Program-made: the position numbers and the translations under genes | Source of the DNA: Xanthomonas arboricola | GTDB taxonomy: Bacteria > Pseudomonadota > Gammaproteobacteria > Xanthomonadales > Xanthomonadaceae | Length of the DNA stretch: 43,244 nt | Reading direction: 5' to 3' | Assembly: GCF_003353015.1 (NCBI RefSeq) | Contig: NZ_QREM01000001.1 | Coordinates: 534,391-577,634, forward strand | Part shown: in pieces, positions 29,132 to 41,700 of the stretch | How positions within the stretch are numbered: the first letter of the stretch is position 1 | Layout: every line of letters starts with the position of its first letter | The notes under the pieces: model-generated | What the model was told of the DNA's origin: nothing | The model's database searches: none | The model's input: the letters and a program-made list of their open reading frames with translations, nothing else

Positions 29132-29968
29132 ATGAACGCCACCCTGCGCATCCTGGCGTGGTTGCTCGCGGTGGCGCTGGTCGCGTTGCCGGTGGTGGCC
29201 GTGCTCAATGGCTGGGTCGGCGCCGAGCGCTGGCCGTTGGCGCGGCTGCGGGTGTCGGGCGACTTCAAGCGGGTGCCGGCCGAGCAGTTGCGTGCGGTGG
29301 TGTTGCCGTATGCACACGCGGGCTTTTTCGCGGTGAAGTTGCAGGACGCGCAGGACGCCATTGCGCGCCTGCCATGGGTGGAAAGTGCGCAGGTGCGCAA
29401 GCGTTGGCCGGACGTGCTGGAAGTGCACGTCACCGAGCACAAGCCGTTCGCGCGCTGGGGCACCGACCGCATGTTGTCCGAGCAGGGTCGGCTGTTCCGC
29501 ACCCCGCCGTTGTTGAAGGATTTCAAGCTGCCGCAACTCGGTGGCCCGGACAGCAAGACCCAGGACGTGGTGGCGCTCTACAACGAGGCGCGTGCGCTGT
29601 TCGCGCCGACCGGGCTGGATGTGGAACGCCTGGAAATGGACGCACGCGGCAGCTGGTCGCTGGGCCTGAGCAACGGCGTGCAGATCGTGATCGGCCGCGA
29701 CGATGCCCGCGCCCGCCTGCAACGCTTCGCCCGCGTGCTGCCGCAACTGGCCGACCCGCAACGCCCGATCGCCCGCGCCGACCTGCGCTACACCAACGGC
29801 TTCACGGTCCAACGGAATATGGAAAACGCGGCGCCCGAGACCAAGAAAAAACCTCCGCCGGCCACGCCCGCCGCACACCACACGGTCGTCCTGGAACTGC
29901 CTCGCAGCCGCGCACCGTTTTTCTCCAATCCCGAATCCCAAATCCCGAATCCCGGCTTTAAGACATGA
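29132..29968 (+). CDS. ftsQ: FtsQ, divisome scaffold protein
   Basis: A 278-residue bitopic membrane protein: short cytoplasmic N-terminus, one helix (about residues 6-28), a POTRA domain (WPLARLRVSGDFKRVPAEQL to about residue 105) and the FtsQ/DivIB domain. The ATG at 29132 with GGAG eight bases upstream was preferred to one at 29117, which lies within the repeat. The last 14 or so residues (SNPESQIPNPGFKT) are encoded by a heptad repeat arm at 29923-29956. The stop overlaps the ftsA ATG (ATGA). Confidence 0.94.
   Translation: MNATLRILAWLLAVALVALPVVAVLNGWVGAERWPLARLRVSGDFKRVPAEQLRAVVLPYAHAGFFAVKLQDAQDAIARLPWVESAQVRKRWPDVLEVHVTEHKPFARWGTDRMLSEQGRLFRTPPLLKDFKLPQLGGPDSKTQDVVALYNEARALFAPTGLDVERLEMDARGSWSLGLSNGVQIVIGRDDARARLQRFARVLPQLADPQRPIARADLRYTNGFTVQRNMENAAPETKKKPPPATPAAHHTVVLELPRSRAPFFSNPESQIPNPGFKT
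29923..29956. repeat. Single heptad arm in the 3' end of ftsQ
   Basis: Only the right-hand orientation is present: CTCCAATCCCGAATCCC, AAATCCCGAATCCCGGC. It ends AATCCCGGC like the complete copies, nine bases before the ftsA ATG. No left arm is visible upstream in ftsQ, so this is either a half-element or a decayed one. Confidence 0.8.
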
Positions 29969-31200
29969 ACCGCAAAGGCGACAAATCCCTCATCGTTGGA
30001 CTGGACATCGGCACCTCCAAGGTCGTCGCGCTGGTCGGCGAGTACTCGCCCGGCAATCCGATCGAAGTGATCGGCATCGGTTCGCATGAATCGCGCGGCC
30101 TCAAGCGCGGCGTGGTGGTGGACATCGAATCCACCGTGCAGTCGATCCAGCGCGCGGTGGAAGAGGCCGAGCTGATGGCCGGCTGCGAGATCCGCTCGGT
30201 GTACGCGTCCATTTCCGGCAACCACGTGCAGTGCAAGAACTCGCCCGGCATCGTGCCGATCCGCGACGGCGAAGTGACCTGGAGCGATCTGGAGCGCGTG
30301 CTGGATGCGGCCAAGGCCGTGGCCATTCCCGCCGACCAGCGCATCCTGCATGCGATCCCGCGCGAGTACGTGCTGGACGATTCGCAGGAAGGCATCCGCA
30401 ATCCGGTCGGCATGACCGGCGTGCGCCTGGAGGTGCACGCGCACCTGGTGGTATGCGCGCAGTCGGCCGCGGCCAACATCACCAAGTGCGTGCAGAAGTG
30501 CGGCCTGCAGGTGGACGACCTGGTGCTGTCGTCGCTGGCGTCCAGCGTGGCGGTATTGACCGCCGACGAGCGCGAACTGGGCGTGGTGCTGGTGGATATC
30601 GGCGCCGGCACCACCGACCTGGCGGTCTACGTGCAGGGCGCGATCTGCCACACCGCCTCGCTGCCGATCGCCGGCGACCACGTCACCAACGACATCGCGC
30701 ACATGCTGCGCACGCCGACGCCGGAAGCCGAGCAGATCAAGGTGCGCTACGCCTGCGCGCTGGCGCAGCTGGCTACCGCCGAGGAAAGCATCCAGGTGCC
30801 GTCGGTGGGTGATCGCCCGCCGCGGCGCATGCCGCGGCATGCGCTGGCGCAGGCCGTGCAGGGCCGTTACGAGGAAATCTTCGAGATGGTGCAGGCCGAA
30901 TTGCGCCGTTCCGGTTTCGAGGAAATGGTGCGCGCCGGCATGGTGCTCACCGGTGGCGCCTCGAAGATGGAAGGCGTGGTCGAACTGGCCGAAGAGATGT
31001 TGCAGATGCCGGTGCGCGTGGGCATTCCCCAGCACGTCACCGGCCTGGGCGAAGTCGTCGGCAACCCGGTGCACGCCTCCGGCGTGGGCCTGTTGCTGAT
31101 GGGCAGCCAGATCGAACACCCGCGCCGCCCGTCGATCCCGACCGGACGCGCGGGCAGCTTGTTCAAGAAATTGAAGAACTGGTATCGCGGCGAATTCTGA
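29965..31200 (+). CDS. ftsA: FtsA, actin-like membrane tether of FtsZ
   Basis: A 411-residue actin-fold ATPase that anchors the Z-ring to the inner membrane and recruits later division proteins. Motifs: VGLDIGTSKVVALVGE (phosphate 1), the SHS2/1C domain at about residues 85-165 including ISGNHVQ, VLVDIGAGTTDLAVY (phosphate 2) and VLTGGASKMEGV (adenosine). The C-terminal amphipathic membrane-targeting helix is LFKKLKNWYRGEF. It overlaps ftsQ by ATGA. A 292-bp gap with repeat arms separates it from ftsZ. Confidence 0.97.
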   Translation: MNRKGDKSLIVGLDIGTSKVVALVGEYSPGNPIEVIGIGSHESRGLKRGVVVDIESTVQSIQRAVEEAELMAGCEIRSVYASISGNHVQCKNSPGIVPIRDGEVTWSDLERVLDAAKAVAIPADQRILHAIPREYVLDDSQEGIRNPVGMTGVRLEVHAHLVVCAQSAAANITKCVQKCGLQVDDLVLSSLASSVAVLTADERELGVVLVDIGAGTTDLAVYVQGAICHTASLPIAGDHVTNDIAHMLRTPTPEAEQIKVRYACALAQLATAEESIQVPSVGDRPPRRMPRHALAQAVQGRYEEIFEMVQAELRRSGFEEMVRAGMVLTGGASKMEGVVELAEEMLQMPVRVGIPQHVTGLGEVVGNPVHASGVGLLLMGSQIEHPRRPSIPTGRAGSLFKKLKNWYRGEF

Positions 31201-31203
31201 GGA

Positions 31204-31476
31204 GCCAGGATTCGGGATTCGGGATTTGGGATTGGCAAGAGCGAAGGAAAAGCAGGGCGGCGGCGAAGATAAGTGGAGAGCGGCAAGCGGGTAGGCGGTA
31301 AACTTTTTTGCAGGCATTGCGTCGAGGAGTAGGTGCGGTGAGTCGTAGAGCGCAACAGCGCATCCATGACCCAGGCACACGAATCCCGACTTTCAAACAA
31401 CAACACTCGCCGTGATGCGGAGTGGGCAGGGACCCTCGCTTTTGCGACTCCCCAATCCCTACTCCCCAATCCCGGC
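31204..31476. repeat. Separated heptad arms in the ftsA-ftsZ spacer
   Basis: A left arm GCCAGGATTCGGGATTCGGG with further heptads (31204-31236) begins three bases after the ftsA stop. A right arm (about 31446-31476) ends CCCCAATCCCGGC, 16 bases before the ftsZ ATG. About 210 bp lie between them, the largest spacing in the window. The inner segment is less GC-rich, has no plausible gene, and could hold an ftsZ promoter that I cannot pinpoint. Confidence 0.75.
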
Positions 31477-31492
31477 TCAAGAGGACACTGAC

Positions 31493-32737
31493 ATGGCACA
31501 TTTCGAACTGATTGAAAAAATGGCTCCCAACGCGGTCATCAAGGTCGTTGGCGTGGGCGGCGGCGGCGGTAACGCGGTCGCGCACATGGTCAACACCAAT
31601 GTCGATGGCGTGGAGTTCATCACCGCCAACACCGACTCGCAGGCGATCAAGAACTGCGGCGCCAAGCTGCAGCTGCAGCTCGGCACCAATGTCACCAAGG
31701 GCCTGGGCGCCGGCGCCAATCCGGAAGTGGGCCGCCAGGCCGCGCTGGAAGATCGCGAGCGCATCATGGACGCGCTGCAGGGCGCGGACATGGTGTTCAT
31801 CACCGCCGGCATGGGCGGCGGCACCGGCACCGGCGCGGCGCCAGTCGTTGCACAGCTGGCCAAGGAAATGGGCATCCTGACCGTGGCCGTGGTCACCAAG
31901 CCGTTCCCGTTCGAAGGCCGTCGCCGCATGCAGGTCGCGCTCAAGGGCATCGAGGAACTGAGCCAGCATTGCGACTCGCTGATCACCATCCCCAATGAAA
32001 AGCTGATCACCGTGCTCGGCCGCAACGCCACCATGATCCAGGCCTTCCGCGCTGCCAACGACGTGCTGCAGGGCGCCGTGCAGGGCATCGCCGACCTGAT
32101 CGTGCGTCCGGGCCTGATCAACGTCGACTTCGCCGACGTGCGCACCGTGATGTCGGAAATGGGCCTGGCCATGATGGGCACCGGGTCGGCACGCGGCGAC
32201 GATCGTGCGCAGGCCGCTGCCGAAGCCGCCATCCAGAACCCGCTGCTGGACGACGTCAACCTGGCCGGTGCCAACGGCATCCTGGTCAACATCACTGCCG
32301 GCCCGGACTTCACCATGTCCGAGTTCGACGAAATCGGCCGCACCATCGAGGCGTTCGCCTCGGAAGATGCCACCGTGGTCGTCGGCACCGTGCTTGACCC
32401 GGACATGCAGGACGAAGTGCGCGTCACCGTGGTGGCCACTGGCCTGAACCGTGCGGTTGCCCGCCAGACCCAGCGTCCGGACCAGCGCGCGCCGATCAAG
32501 TTGGTGCGCAACGCCACCACCGGCCAGCCGGAGTTCGGCGATTTCGACACCAGCGGCGGCGATGCGGTGTCCAAGGCCGTCGGCGGCAGCATGGGCCTGG
32601 GCCTGCGTCGTCCGAGCAGCGACTCGGTCGGCAGCAGCAGCGGTAGCAACAACGGCGGCGGTTCCGCTGCGCCGGCTGCAGACCTGCCCAACGACTACCT
32701 GGATATCCCGGCGTTCCTGCGCCGCCAGGCCGACTGA
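31493..32737 (+). CDS. ftsZ: FtsZ, tubulin-like division GTPase
   Basis: A 414-residue GTPase that polymerises into the Z-ring at midcell. GTP-binding features: [20 protein letters not shown], the tubulin signature [10 protein letters not shown], and [11 protein letters not shown] with the synergy-loop Asp region. A flexible Ser/Gly/Asn-rich linker (about residues 340-395) precedes the C-terminal peptide [14 protein letters not shown], which binds FtsA and ZipA. The ATG at 31493 has GAGGA eight bases upstream and gives the family N-terminus. A strong terminator follows 80 bp later, closing the dcw cluster before lpxC. Confidence 0.98.
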   Translation: MAHFELIEKMAPNAVIKVVGVGGGGGNAVAHMVNTNVDGVEFITANTDSQAIKNCGAKLQLQLGTNVTKGLGAGANPEVGRQAALEDRERIMDALQGADMVFITAGMGGGTGTGAAPVVAQLAKEMGILTVAVVTKPFPFEGRRRMQVALKGIEELSQHCDSLITIPNEKLITVLGRNATMIQAFRAANDVLQGAVQGIADLIVRPGLINVDFADVRTVMSEMGLAMMGTGSARGDDRAQAAAEAAIQNPLLDDVNLAGANGILVNITAGPDFTMSEFDEIGRTIEAFASEDATVVVGTVLDPDMQDEVRVTVVATGLNRAVARQTQRPDQRAPIKLVRNATTGQPEFGDFDTSGGDAVSKAVGGSMGLGLRRPSSDSVGSSSGSNNGGGSAAPAADLPNDYLDIPAFLRRQAD

Positions 32738-32779
32738 GGAGCGTCGGCCGCGTCGCCACGGTGGCGCGGTCCGTCCCGC

Positions 32780-32797
32780 CCCGGGGTTCGCCCCGGG
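32780..32797 (+). repeat. Hairpin after ftsZ
   Basis: CCCGGGG (32780-32786), TTCG, CCCCGGG (32791-32797) form a perfect 7-bp GC stem with a tetraloop but no T-run. It may pause polymerase or protect the ftsZ transcript end. Confidence 0.5.
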
Positions 32798-32816
32798 ATG
32801 CTGTGCCATGTCCTTT

Positions 32817-32847
32817 CTGCCGGATCGGCCACGATCCGGCAGCTTTT
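32817..32847 (+). terminator. Intrinsic terminator of the dcw cluster
   Basis: CTGCCGGATC (32817-32826) and GATCCGGCAG (32833-32842) make a perfect 10-bp stem with a 6-base loop, followed by CTTTT. It lies 80 bp after the ftsZ stop and before the lpxC promoter. Confidence 0.85.
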
Positions 32848-32891
32848 GCAGTGGCGTGACCCGGGGATTACAGTTCCCGTCACGCGCGACT

Positions 32892-32909
32892 TGTTAAAAT
32901 TCGGATAAT
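32892..32909 (+). promoter_or_regulatory. lpxC promoter, extended -10 type
   Basis: TGTTAAAAT (32892-32900) is an extended -10 element (TGn plus TAAAAT). A second -10-like GATAAT lies at 32904-32909. No good -35 is visible, which suits an extended -10 promoter. The leader to lpxC would be about 60 nucleotides. Confidence 0.5.
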
Positions 32910-32968
32910 CTCCACGGATTAGACAGCCGGTTCAGCGTCTGTCTGCATTGTTCATCCAGACTTCGCAT

Positions 32969-33880
32969 ATGACCCAGCAACGCACTCTCAAGAACACCAT
33001 TCGCGCCACCGGCGTCGGCCTGCACAGTGGCGACAAGGTGTACATGACGCTACGACCGGCCCCGGTCGATCATGGCGTGGTGTTCCGGCGTGTGGACCTG
33101 GAGCCGATCGTCGAAGTCCCCGCCGATGCCGAGCTGGTCACCGAGACCACGCTGTGTACCGGCCTGACCTGCAATGGCGCCAAGATCCAGACCGTCGAGC
33201 ACCTGATGTCGGCGCTGGCCGGCCTGGGTGTGGACAACGTCATCGTCGAACTGTCCTCGGCCGAGTTGCCGATCATGGACGGCTCGTCCGGCCCGTTCGT
33301 GTTCCTGCTGCAGTCGGCAGGCATCGTCGAGCAGAACAAGGCCAAGCGCTTCATCCGCATCAAGCAGACGGTGGAAGTGCGCGAGGGCGACAAGGTTGCG
33401 CGCTTCGAGCCGTACGACGGCTACAAGCTTGGCTTCACCATCGAATTCAATCACCCGATGATCCCGGCCAAGCAGTCGCGCCAGGAAATCGAGTTCTCCA
33501 CCTCGGCCTACGTCAAGGAAATCTCGCGCGCCCGCACCTTCGGTTTCATGCGTGATCTCGAGTACATGCGCGAGCGCAATCTGGGCCTGGGCGGGTCGAT
33601 GGACAATGCCATCGTGCTGGACGAGTTCCGCGTGCTCAACGAGGACGGCCTGCGCTACACCAACGAATTCGTGCGGCACAAGATCCTCGACGCCATCGGC
33701 GACCTGTATCTGGCCGGCGGCGCCATCCTGGGCGCCTACGAAGGCTTCAAATCCGGCCACGCGCTCAACAACAAGCTGGTGCGCGCGCTGCTGGCGGATC
33801 AGGCCGCCTGGGAATGGGTCAGCTTTCCCGAGGGCAGCGTGCAGCCACCGGTCACCTACGCCAGCCCTGTCTACGCTTGA
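32969..33880 (+). CDS. lpxC: LpxC, UDP-3-O-acyl-GlcNAc deacetylase
   Basis: A 303-residue zinc enzyme catalysing the committed step of lipid A synthesis. Zinc ligands His78 (in [15 protein letters not shown]), His237 and Asp241 (in [12 protein letters not shown]) are present, as is the SRARTFGF segment. The ATG at 32969 gives the family N-terminus [15 protein letters not shown]; an in-frame TTG at 32948 is unlikely. No clear Shine-Dalgarno precedes it. Its place after ftsZ is conserved in gammaproteobacteria, but here it has its own terminator-insulated promoter. Confidence 0.97.
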   Translation: MTQQRTLKNTIRATGVGLHSGDKVYMTLRPAPVDHGVVFRRVDLEPIVEVPADAELVTETTLCTGLTCNGAKIQTVEHLMSALAGLGVDNVIVELSSAELPIMDGSSGPFVFLLQSAGIVEQNKAKRFIRIKQTVEVREGDKVARFEPYDGYKLGFTIEFNHPMIPAKQSRQEIEFSTSAYVKEISRARTFGFMRDLEYMRERNLGLGGSMDNAIVLDEFRVLNEDGLRYTNEFVRHKILDAIGDLYLAGGAILGAYEGFKSGHALNNKLVRALLADQAAWEWVSFPEGSVQPPVTYASPVYA

Positions 33881-33887
33881 TGTCAGG

Positions 33888-33907
33888 GAATGCCGTAATC
33901 GGCATTC
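33888..33907 (+). terminator. Hairpin after lpxC
   Basis: GAATGCCG (33888-33895), TAAT, CGGCATTC (33900-33907) form a perfect 8-bp stem eight bases after the lpxC stop. No T-run follows directly, although the sequence downstream (33938-33965) is T-rich. Probably a transcript 3' end. Confidence 0.5.
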
Positions 33908-34067
33908 AAAGTGTGAGCTGCATCGGATTTGCGGCCCGTTCTTAACTTTTATTTAAGACTTCTCTAACTCCTGCGTGGCCCAGGCCCGCTAGGATGCGTC
34001 GGGTCGTGCGCGGCCTTCGCGATGCTTTCACGCCGCGATGGCCGCTGCGTAACAGACGGCTGCGACC

Positions 34068-34505
34068 TCACCGCTTGGTGGGTGGAACGTCGTGCAGGGA
34101 GGCCAGCGCATCGCGCAGACCTCGGTGCGTGGCCTCCGACACAGGACGTGGACGCTCGCGATTTTGCTGCAGCGGGGAATGCAGCGGGGTGGTGGTGGTC
34201 TTGATGGTCACTGCAGTGGCCTTCAGTCCGATGGATCGGGCGGCATCCAGTAATTGGGTCTCGGCAAGCCGCAACTTGGCGTGCCAGACAGGTGAATCAA
34301 CCAGAAAAACCAGCTGTTCGTCTCTGACATTGGCCAGCCGGCAACGGGTGGCCAGATGAGGCGGTAACAGGGGGCGCAACTGCCGGTCCAGCGCATCGAG
34401 CCACAACGCTCGGCGCAAGGGGTCGCCAGCCTTTTCACCCAGCGCGGCCTCGATGGCCGGTTGTGGAGCGGAAGGGTTGCGTGCGTTGGACTTGGGCTTG
34501 GACAT
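34068..34505 (-). CDS. DUF721-family protein
   Basis: A 145-residue protein of the DUF721 family (DciA-like proteins belong to the same group). The domain runs from about residue 20 to 110 with WLDALDRQLRPLLPPHLATRCRLANV and LVFLVDSPVWHAKLR. The C-terminus is basic and polar. DciA family members interact with the replicative helicase; whether this one does is inference. The start at 34505 (MSKPKSNARN) was chosen; an in-frame ATG at 34514 (MSVMSK) is equally possible. It is divergent from the M23 peptidase gene with start codons 9 bp or less apart. Confidence 0.8.
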   Translation of the reverse strand: MSKPKSNARNPSAPQPAIEAALGEKAGDPLRRALWLDALDRQLRPLLPPHLATRCRLANVRDEQLVFLVDSPVWHAKLRLAETQLLDAARSIGLKATAVTIKTTTTPLHSPLQQNRERPRPVSEATHRGLRDALASLHDVPPTKR

Positions 34506-34514
34506 GACACTCAT

Positions 34515-35459
34515 ATGGCGTTGAAGAAAGTCGTAATCAAATCTCGCGAAACCCGGGCGCAACGGTTGGCCCGGCAGTTCCAGGGCTTCGCTGCGGATCG
34601 ACCGATGGTAGTCCTCGGCGCCGTGCTTGGGTTGGGCATGTTGATCGGCGTCGGCGCCAGCACCGCCACCGGCATGGTGAGCAATTCCGCACTGCAGGCC
34701 AAGGTTGCCCGGCAGCAGGTCGAGCTGGCCCAGGCGCAGCGGGCCTCGCAGGCGCAGGTCAACGCACTGGCCGCGCGCATGGGCGAGCTGCAGGCGCAGG
34801 CTACCCGTCTCAACGCACTGGGCGAGCGGCTGACCGAAATGGGCAAGCTGAAGGACGGCGAGTTCGACTTCGACGCGCCGGTCGGCGTCGGTGGCGGCGA
34901 CGAGCCGGTCAGCGACATGCCGGTCGAGTCGCTCAAGCAGACGCTGGGGCAGGTCGAACAGCAGTTCTCCGCCTCCGGCCAGCAACTGAACGTGCTGGCC
35001 GCGCTGATGTTCGATCATCAGCTCGAACAGAATTCGGTGCCCTCGCGGATGCCGATCCGCAACACCTACATCACCTCCGGCTTCGGCGGCCGCGCCGATC
35101 CGTTCGACGGCGGCTCGGCCTTCCACAAGGGGGTGGACTTCCACGCCAACGTGGGCGACCCGGTGATGTCGGTCGCCGACGGCGTGGTCAGCTATGCCGG
35201 CGTGCGCGGCGGCTACGGCAACGTGGTCGAAGTGGACCACGGCAACGGCTATGTGACCCGCTACGCGCACAATTCGCGCCTGGTGGTGAAGGTGGGCGAT
35301 CTGGTCCGCGCCGGCCAGCAGGTGGCCCGGGCCGGCTCCAGCGGCCGCTCCACCGGCGCGCACGTGCATTTCGAGGTGTGGGCGGACGGGCGGGTGGTCA
35401 ATCCACGCAAGTTCCTCGGCGATACCAACACGCCGGTGGGCCGCCGCGGGCGCGGTTGA
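34515..35459 (+). CDS. M23-family (LytM) peptidoglycan endopeptidase
   Basis: A 314-residue membrane-anchored protein: cytoplasmic N-terminus rich in Lys/Arg, one helix (about residues 32-52), a periplasmic coiled coil with Gln/Ala/Leu (about 58-100), and a C-terminal LytM domain (about 185-300). The zinc site is complete: His204 and Asp208 in HKGVDF, His283 and His285 in HVHFEV, so it should be an active D,D-endopeptidase rather than an EnvC-like activator. The ATG at 34515 lacks a Shine-Dalgarno site, and its promoter must lie inside the divergent DUF721 gene. Placement before secA, where E. coli has secM, is notable. Confidence 0.92.
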   Translation: MALKKVVIKSRETRAQRLARQFQGFAADRPMVVLGAVLGLGMLIGVGASTATGMVSNSALQAKVARQQVELAQAQRASQAQVNALAARMGELQAQATRLNALGERLTEMGKLKDGEFDFDAPVGVGGGDEPVSDMPVESLKQTLGQVEQQFSASGQQLNVLAALMFDHQLEQNSVPSRMPIRNTYITSGFGGRADPFDGGSAFHKGVDFHANVGDPVMSVADGVVSYAGVRGGYGNVVEVDHGNGYVTRYAHNSRLVVKVGDLVRAGQQVARAGSSGRSTGAHVHFEVWADGRVVNPRKFLGDTNTPVGRRGRG

Positions 35460-35503
35460 CGACGGCGCGGGTGGTGCTTGATTCGTGAAGGCCCGCCCCA
35501 AGC

Positions 35504-35550
35504 TACAATAGGGTGTTGCCATCGACAGGGCGCAGTGCGCCCTGTTTCGT
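35504..35550 (+). promoter_or_regulatory. secA promoter and leader hairpin
   Basis: TACAAT at 35504-35509 is a good -10. TTGATT at 35478-35483 is a -35 candidate with a long 20-bp spacer. Downstream, ACAGGGCGC (35525-35533), AGT, GCGCCCTGT (35537-35545) form a perfect 9-bp stem followed by TTCGTTT. If transcription starts near 35516, this terminator-like hairpin lies in the secA leader; otherwise it ends the M23 transcript. The remaining leader to 35614 has no open frame resembling secM. Confidence 0.55.
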
Positions 35551-35614
35551 TTACGGCTGCCGGGTCCTGGGGACCGGCGTCGGTCAAACCGTTCCTTTTC
35601 AACCGGTTTCTTCA

Positions 35615-38353
<2,739 letters not shown>

Positions 38354-38376
38354 GCTGAGTTGAATTGCGTTGATTC

Positions 38377-38403
38377 AAAGCCCCGCCTTGTGCGGGGTTT
38401 TTT
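38377..38403 (+). terminator. Intrinsic terminator of secA
   Basis: AAAGCCCCGC and GCGGGGTTTT form a stem around a CTTGT loop, followed by a run of six T residues (38398-38403). This is a textbook terminator 24 bp after the secA stop. Confidence 0.92.
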
Positions 38404-38706
38404 GTTGCTGTCCCTTCGCGTTGCAGCACTTGGGTGTCAGCGAATACGTCGTCAGATGCCGCAATGAGGGAAGGCCTGAGCGCCGTACGGGTGGCGCGAA
38501 TATCAGGTATGCATTGTTAGGAAAAATCCTACAGTGCCGTCAGGCGCATCCCCACGTTGCGCCAGGCCAGCTGGCCTATGCCGTGCTGTGCCAGCCATCT
38601 ACCTTTGTGATCCCGCGTTGCCTGCATGACGTCGGGTCTCAGCGCGTCATGACAATCCGTGCAATGCGGCGTCGGCGTGTCCTTGATCAATTTCAAATGG
38701 AGCTTC
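38404..38706. other. Non-coding region before the autotransporter
   Basis: About 300 bp with lower GC content than the core genes and no supported gene. A small open frame crossing it begins inside the secA terminator and was rejected. It includes the inverted repeat TAGGA-AAAA-TCCTA (38518-38531), a possible regulator site. The promoter of the autotransporter must be here, but I cannot place it with confidence. Confidence 0.6.
38518..38531. promoter_or_regulatory. Inverted repeat TAGGA-N4-TCCTA
   Basis: A 5-bp inverted repeat with an all-A spacer, TAGGA-AAAA-TCCTA, lies 176 bp before the autotransporter start. This shape is typical of sites for dimeric helix-turn-helix regulators such as NarL/FixJ-type response regulators. 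No regulator is identified. Confidence 0.3.
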
Positions 38707-41700
38707 ATGAACAGGATCTATCGCTTGGTGCTTAACCGCGCCACCGGTTCGATGCAGGTTGCGTCCGAACTCGCCACATCACACGGTTCGTCCACTCACG
38801 TGACCGGAGGACGCATCTGCCATCGGTCGTCGTTGAACACGGCAATGCTGATCGCACTGGGCCTAGTTGCGGCACCCTCTGCATTTGCTGCTGTGGTCGA
38901 TTTCAACAACGATGACACCATCACCAACTCTGTGGTGTATGACGATGGTTTCCGCATCGGCCCGAATGGCGTCGTGACTGTCGATGTCGCTGGTGGTGCG
39001 GTGGTGACATCCAGCGATGACGTCTCTCTGGGCAGTACGACGACCGGTAACGGTACCCTGCGTCTGACCGGGCCTGGCGCAAGTCTGGCGATCAATAGCG
39101 GTTTTGCGCAGCTATACGTCGGTGATGCGGGGATTGGTAGCCTCATTTTACAGGGCGGGAGCAGTGCCACAGCAGATGGTCTGATGCTTGTCGGCAATCA
39201 GCAAGGCAGCACTGGCAATGTGCTGGTCTCTGGTGCCGGTTCGGCTCTCACGGCCCGCAACATGCGTGTCGGTCGCAGCGGTACAGGAACCTTGGATATT
39301 ACAGATGGCGGCACGGTCACCACGACTCGACCGTATGCTGTTGTCAATCCCTACGGCATGTCCATCGGGAACGACACCACCGGCGTGGGTACGGTGAATG
39401 TCAATAATTCTGGCGTGCTGACCACCACCGATAATTTCCTGGTCATTGGTAACGATGGCAAGGGCACGCTGAATGTCGGCAGCGGCGGCAAGGTCAACGC
39501 CGACCGTGGCGTGCTCCTCGGAGCAGACATCAATCTCAGTGACGAGCTCACCAGCAATGGCACCTTGAACGTGACCGACGGCGGTGAGCTCAATACCTTG
39601 CAGCTGACCATCGGGGTTCGAAGTGATTCCGTCGGCGCAGTGACCGTGAGCGGTACCGGCAGAATCAATGCCGACGCCGTATGGGTCGGCTCCAATGGCG
39701 ACGGAAGCCTGACCGTTTCGGGCGGCGCCATCGTCAAAGCGGCGACCGAATTGCGTGCCGAGCGTCCGACCGGTATTACCGACGATTTTGGTCAGGTTGG
39801 CCGTATCGCGGTCAGCGGCACGGGCTCGGCGATCGAAGCGCCTCGACTGGATGTCAGCAATGAGCTTCTGGTCGAGAGCGGTGCGGCACTGCGTTCGACC
39901 ACTGCAGACGTGAGTGATTCGTTCGGTAACACGCGCACCGCCGCCACTCTGACCGGCGCTGGGTCTACGTGGGCGAATAGTGGCGCGATGCGTGTCTTGA
40001 CCAAGCTGGACGTACTCGACGGCGCAGTGCTCAATACGGATACCTTGTCGATTTCCGGCGGACTTAACTCCTCGACCCTGTCGCCCCGGATCGAGCGCGA
40101 TCAGGTTCGCGTCAGTGGCGCTGGATCGGCGATCGTTGCCGCCAACGGCGTGACTGTTGGAGGCACTGTGTTTGAACCCTTTGGCGTGCTCAGCGCCAGC
40201 AGCGGTGGCCGCATCGATGGCGGTAGCGGGATGACGCTGGGCACTGCAGGTTATCTGGCTTTGGGTGGGGGCATGGACCAGTGGTCGGTCGCCGACATTG
40301 CGCCCGCCTGGAGCGCTGCCGAAGCGCCAGGGCAATTATCTGCATCGCCGATCTTGATGCAGGTGAACTCCGGTGGCTTGGTGTTCAACCACACTGGCGA
40401 TGCCATTTTGTCGAACAACATCAGCAGCGTACCTAACGGAAATTGGTGGGTCAGCGGCCAACTGTTACAGCTATCCGGCAACACGCGCCTGGATGGCAAT
40501 CTGACTGCATTCGGTGGGGAAATCAACGTCGCCGGCGGCACCCTGGAGATTAACTCTGACCTCTACACTGGCCAGGGCTATACGGATCCCGGCCAGGCAT
40601 CTGTTCAGGAGATCCGGGTCGCCGGTGGCACACTGGTGTTCAATGGCACGTCCGGTTTCCAGCAGCAGATCACCCTGGGTAACAACACCGTCGAGACCGT
40701 CCGTAGCTCGATTGCCGCAGTGGCCGGCGAGGGCATCCTGGCCGGTAATGCCAGGCTCGGAGATACCCTGCTCGGCAATGGCGGTACGTTGTCACCGGGC
40801 CGCAATGGGGTCGGCAAGATCAGCATCGATGGCGATCTGTACTTTGCTGCAAACAGCATGATTGGCGGCGCGATTACCGGCACTTCGTTCTACGACGTCG
40901 ACGTGCTCGGCAATGGCCAGAGCGACCAGATTGCCGTGAGCCGCGTTGCTTACCTGGGCCGTACCTCAGGCTTGAGCAATACTGCCGATGCTGCGCTGCG
41001 CGTGACTGCGCTGGACCCGTCTGTCAGTTATCAGAATGGTCAGACATATACGATCCTGGAGGCGGCTGGGGGGGTGCAAGGCCGCTTCGACCAGGTGATT
41101 TCGCGCTCTGCCTTTCTCGACCCGAGCGTTGTCTATACCGCCAACCAGGTGCAGTTGACCCTGGCGGTCAAGGACACCGCTCCGCCCGTTACTCCTGCTC
41201 CGCCTGTGGATCCGGGTACGCCGGTCACCCCGGTCACCCCGGTCGATCCAGTCACGCCGGTTACACCTGCGCCACCGATCGCCCCTGTCACCCCTGTCAC
41301 CCCGGTTGCCCCCACTGTCCCCATTACCCCACCTTTGGTGTTCGGTACGGTCGCCATCAGCGGCAACCAGCGCGCTACCGCTGCGGCGTTGGATACGCTG
41401 CAGCAGTCAGGCACCGCGCTGGCGCTCTACAACGGCTTGTTGATAATGGATGCCGACACTGCCCGTGCGGCGTTCGATGAGCTCTCCGGCGAAGTCCACG
41501 CCAGCAATCGTGCACTGCTACTGGAGGATCGCTTCCTACGCGAAGGGATCAGCCAGCACCTGCGCCAGACCTCAAGCATTGCCGAAGACGGGGGCGCATC
41601 GGGTTGGATCGCCGGCAGTGGCGCGTCCAATCGGCAGGATGGTGATGGCTCCGCTGCCCGTGGTCGCCAGAACCGCGACGGCCTGATGGCCGGTGTGGAC

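Noticed and set aside
38370-38735. A 121-codon frame between secA and the autotransporter
   Set aside because: It starts inside the secA terminator, overlaps the autotransporter start and has no recognisable features.
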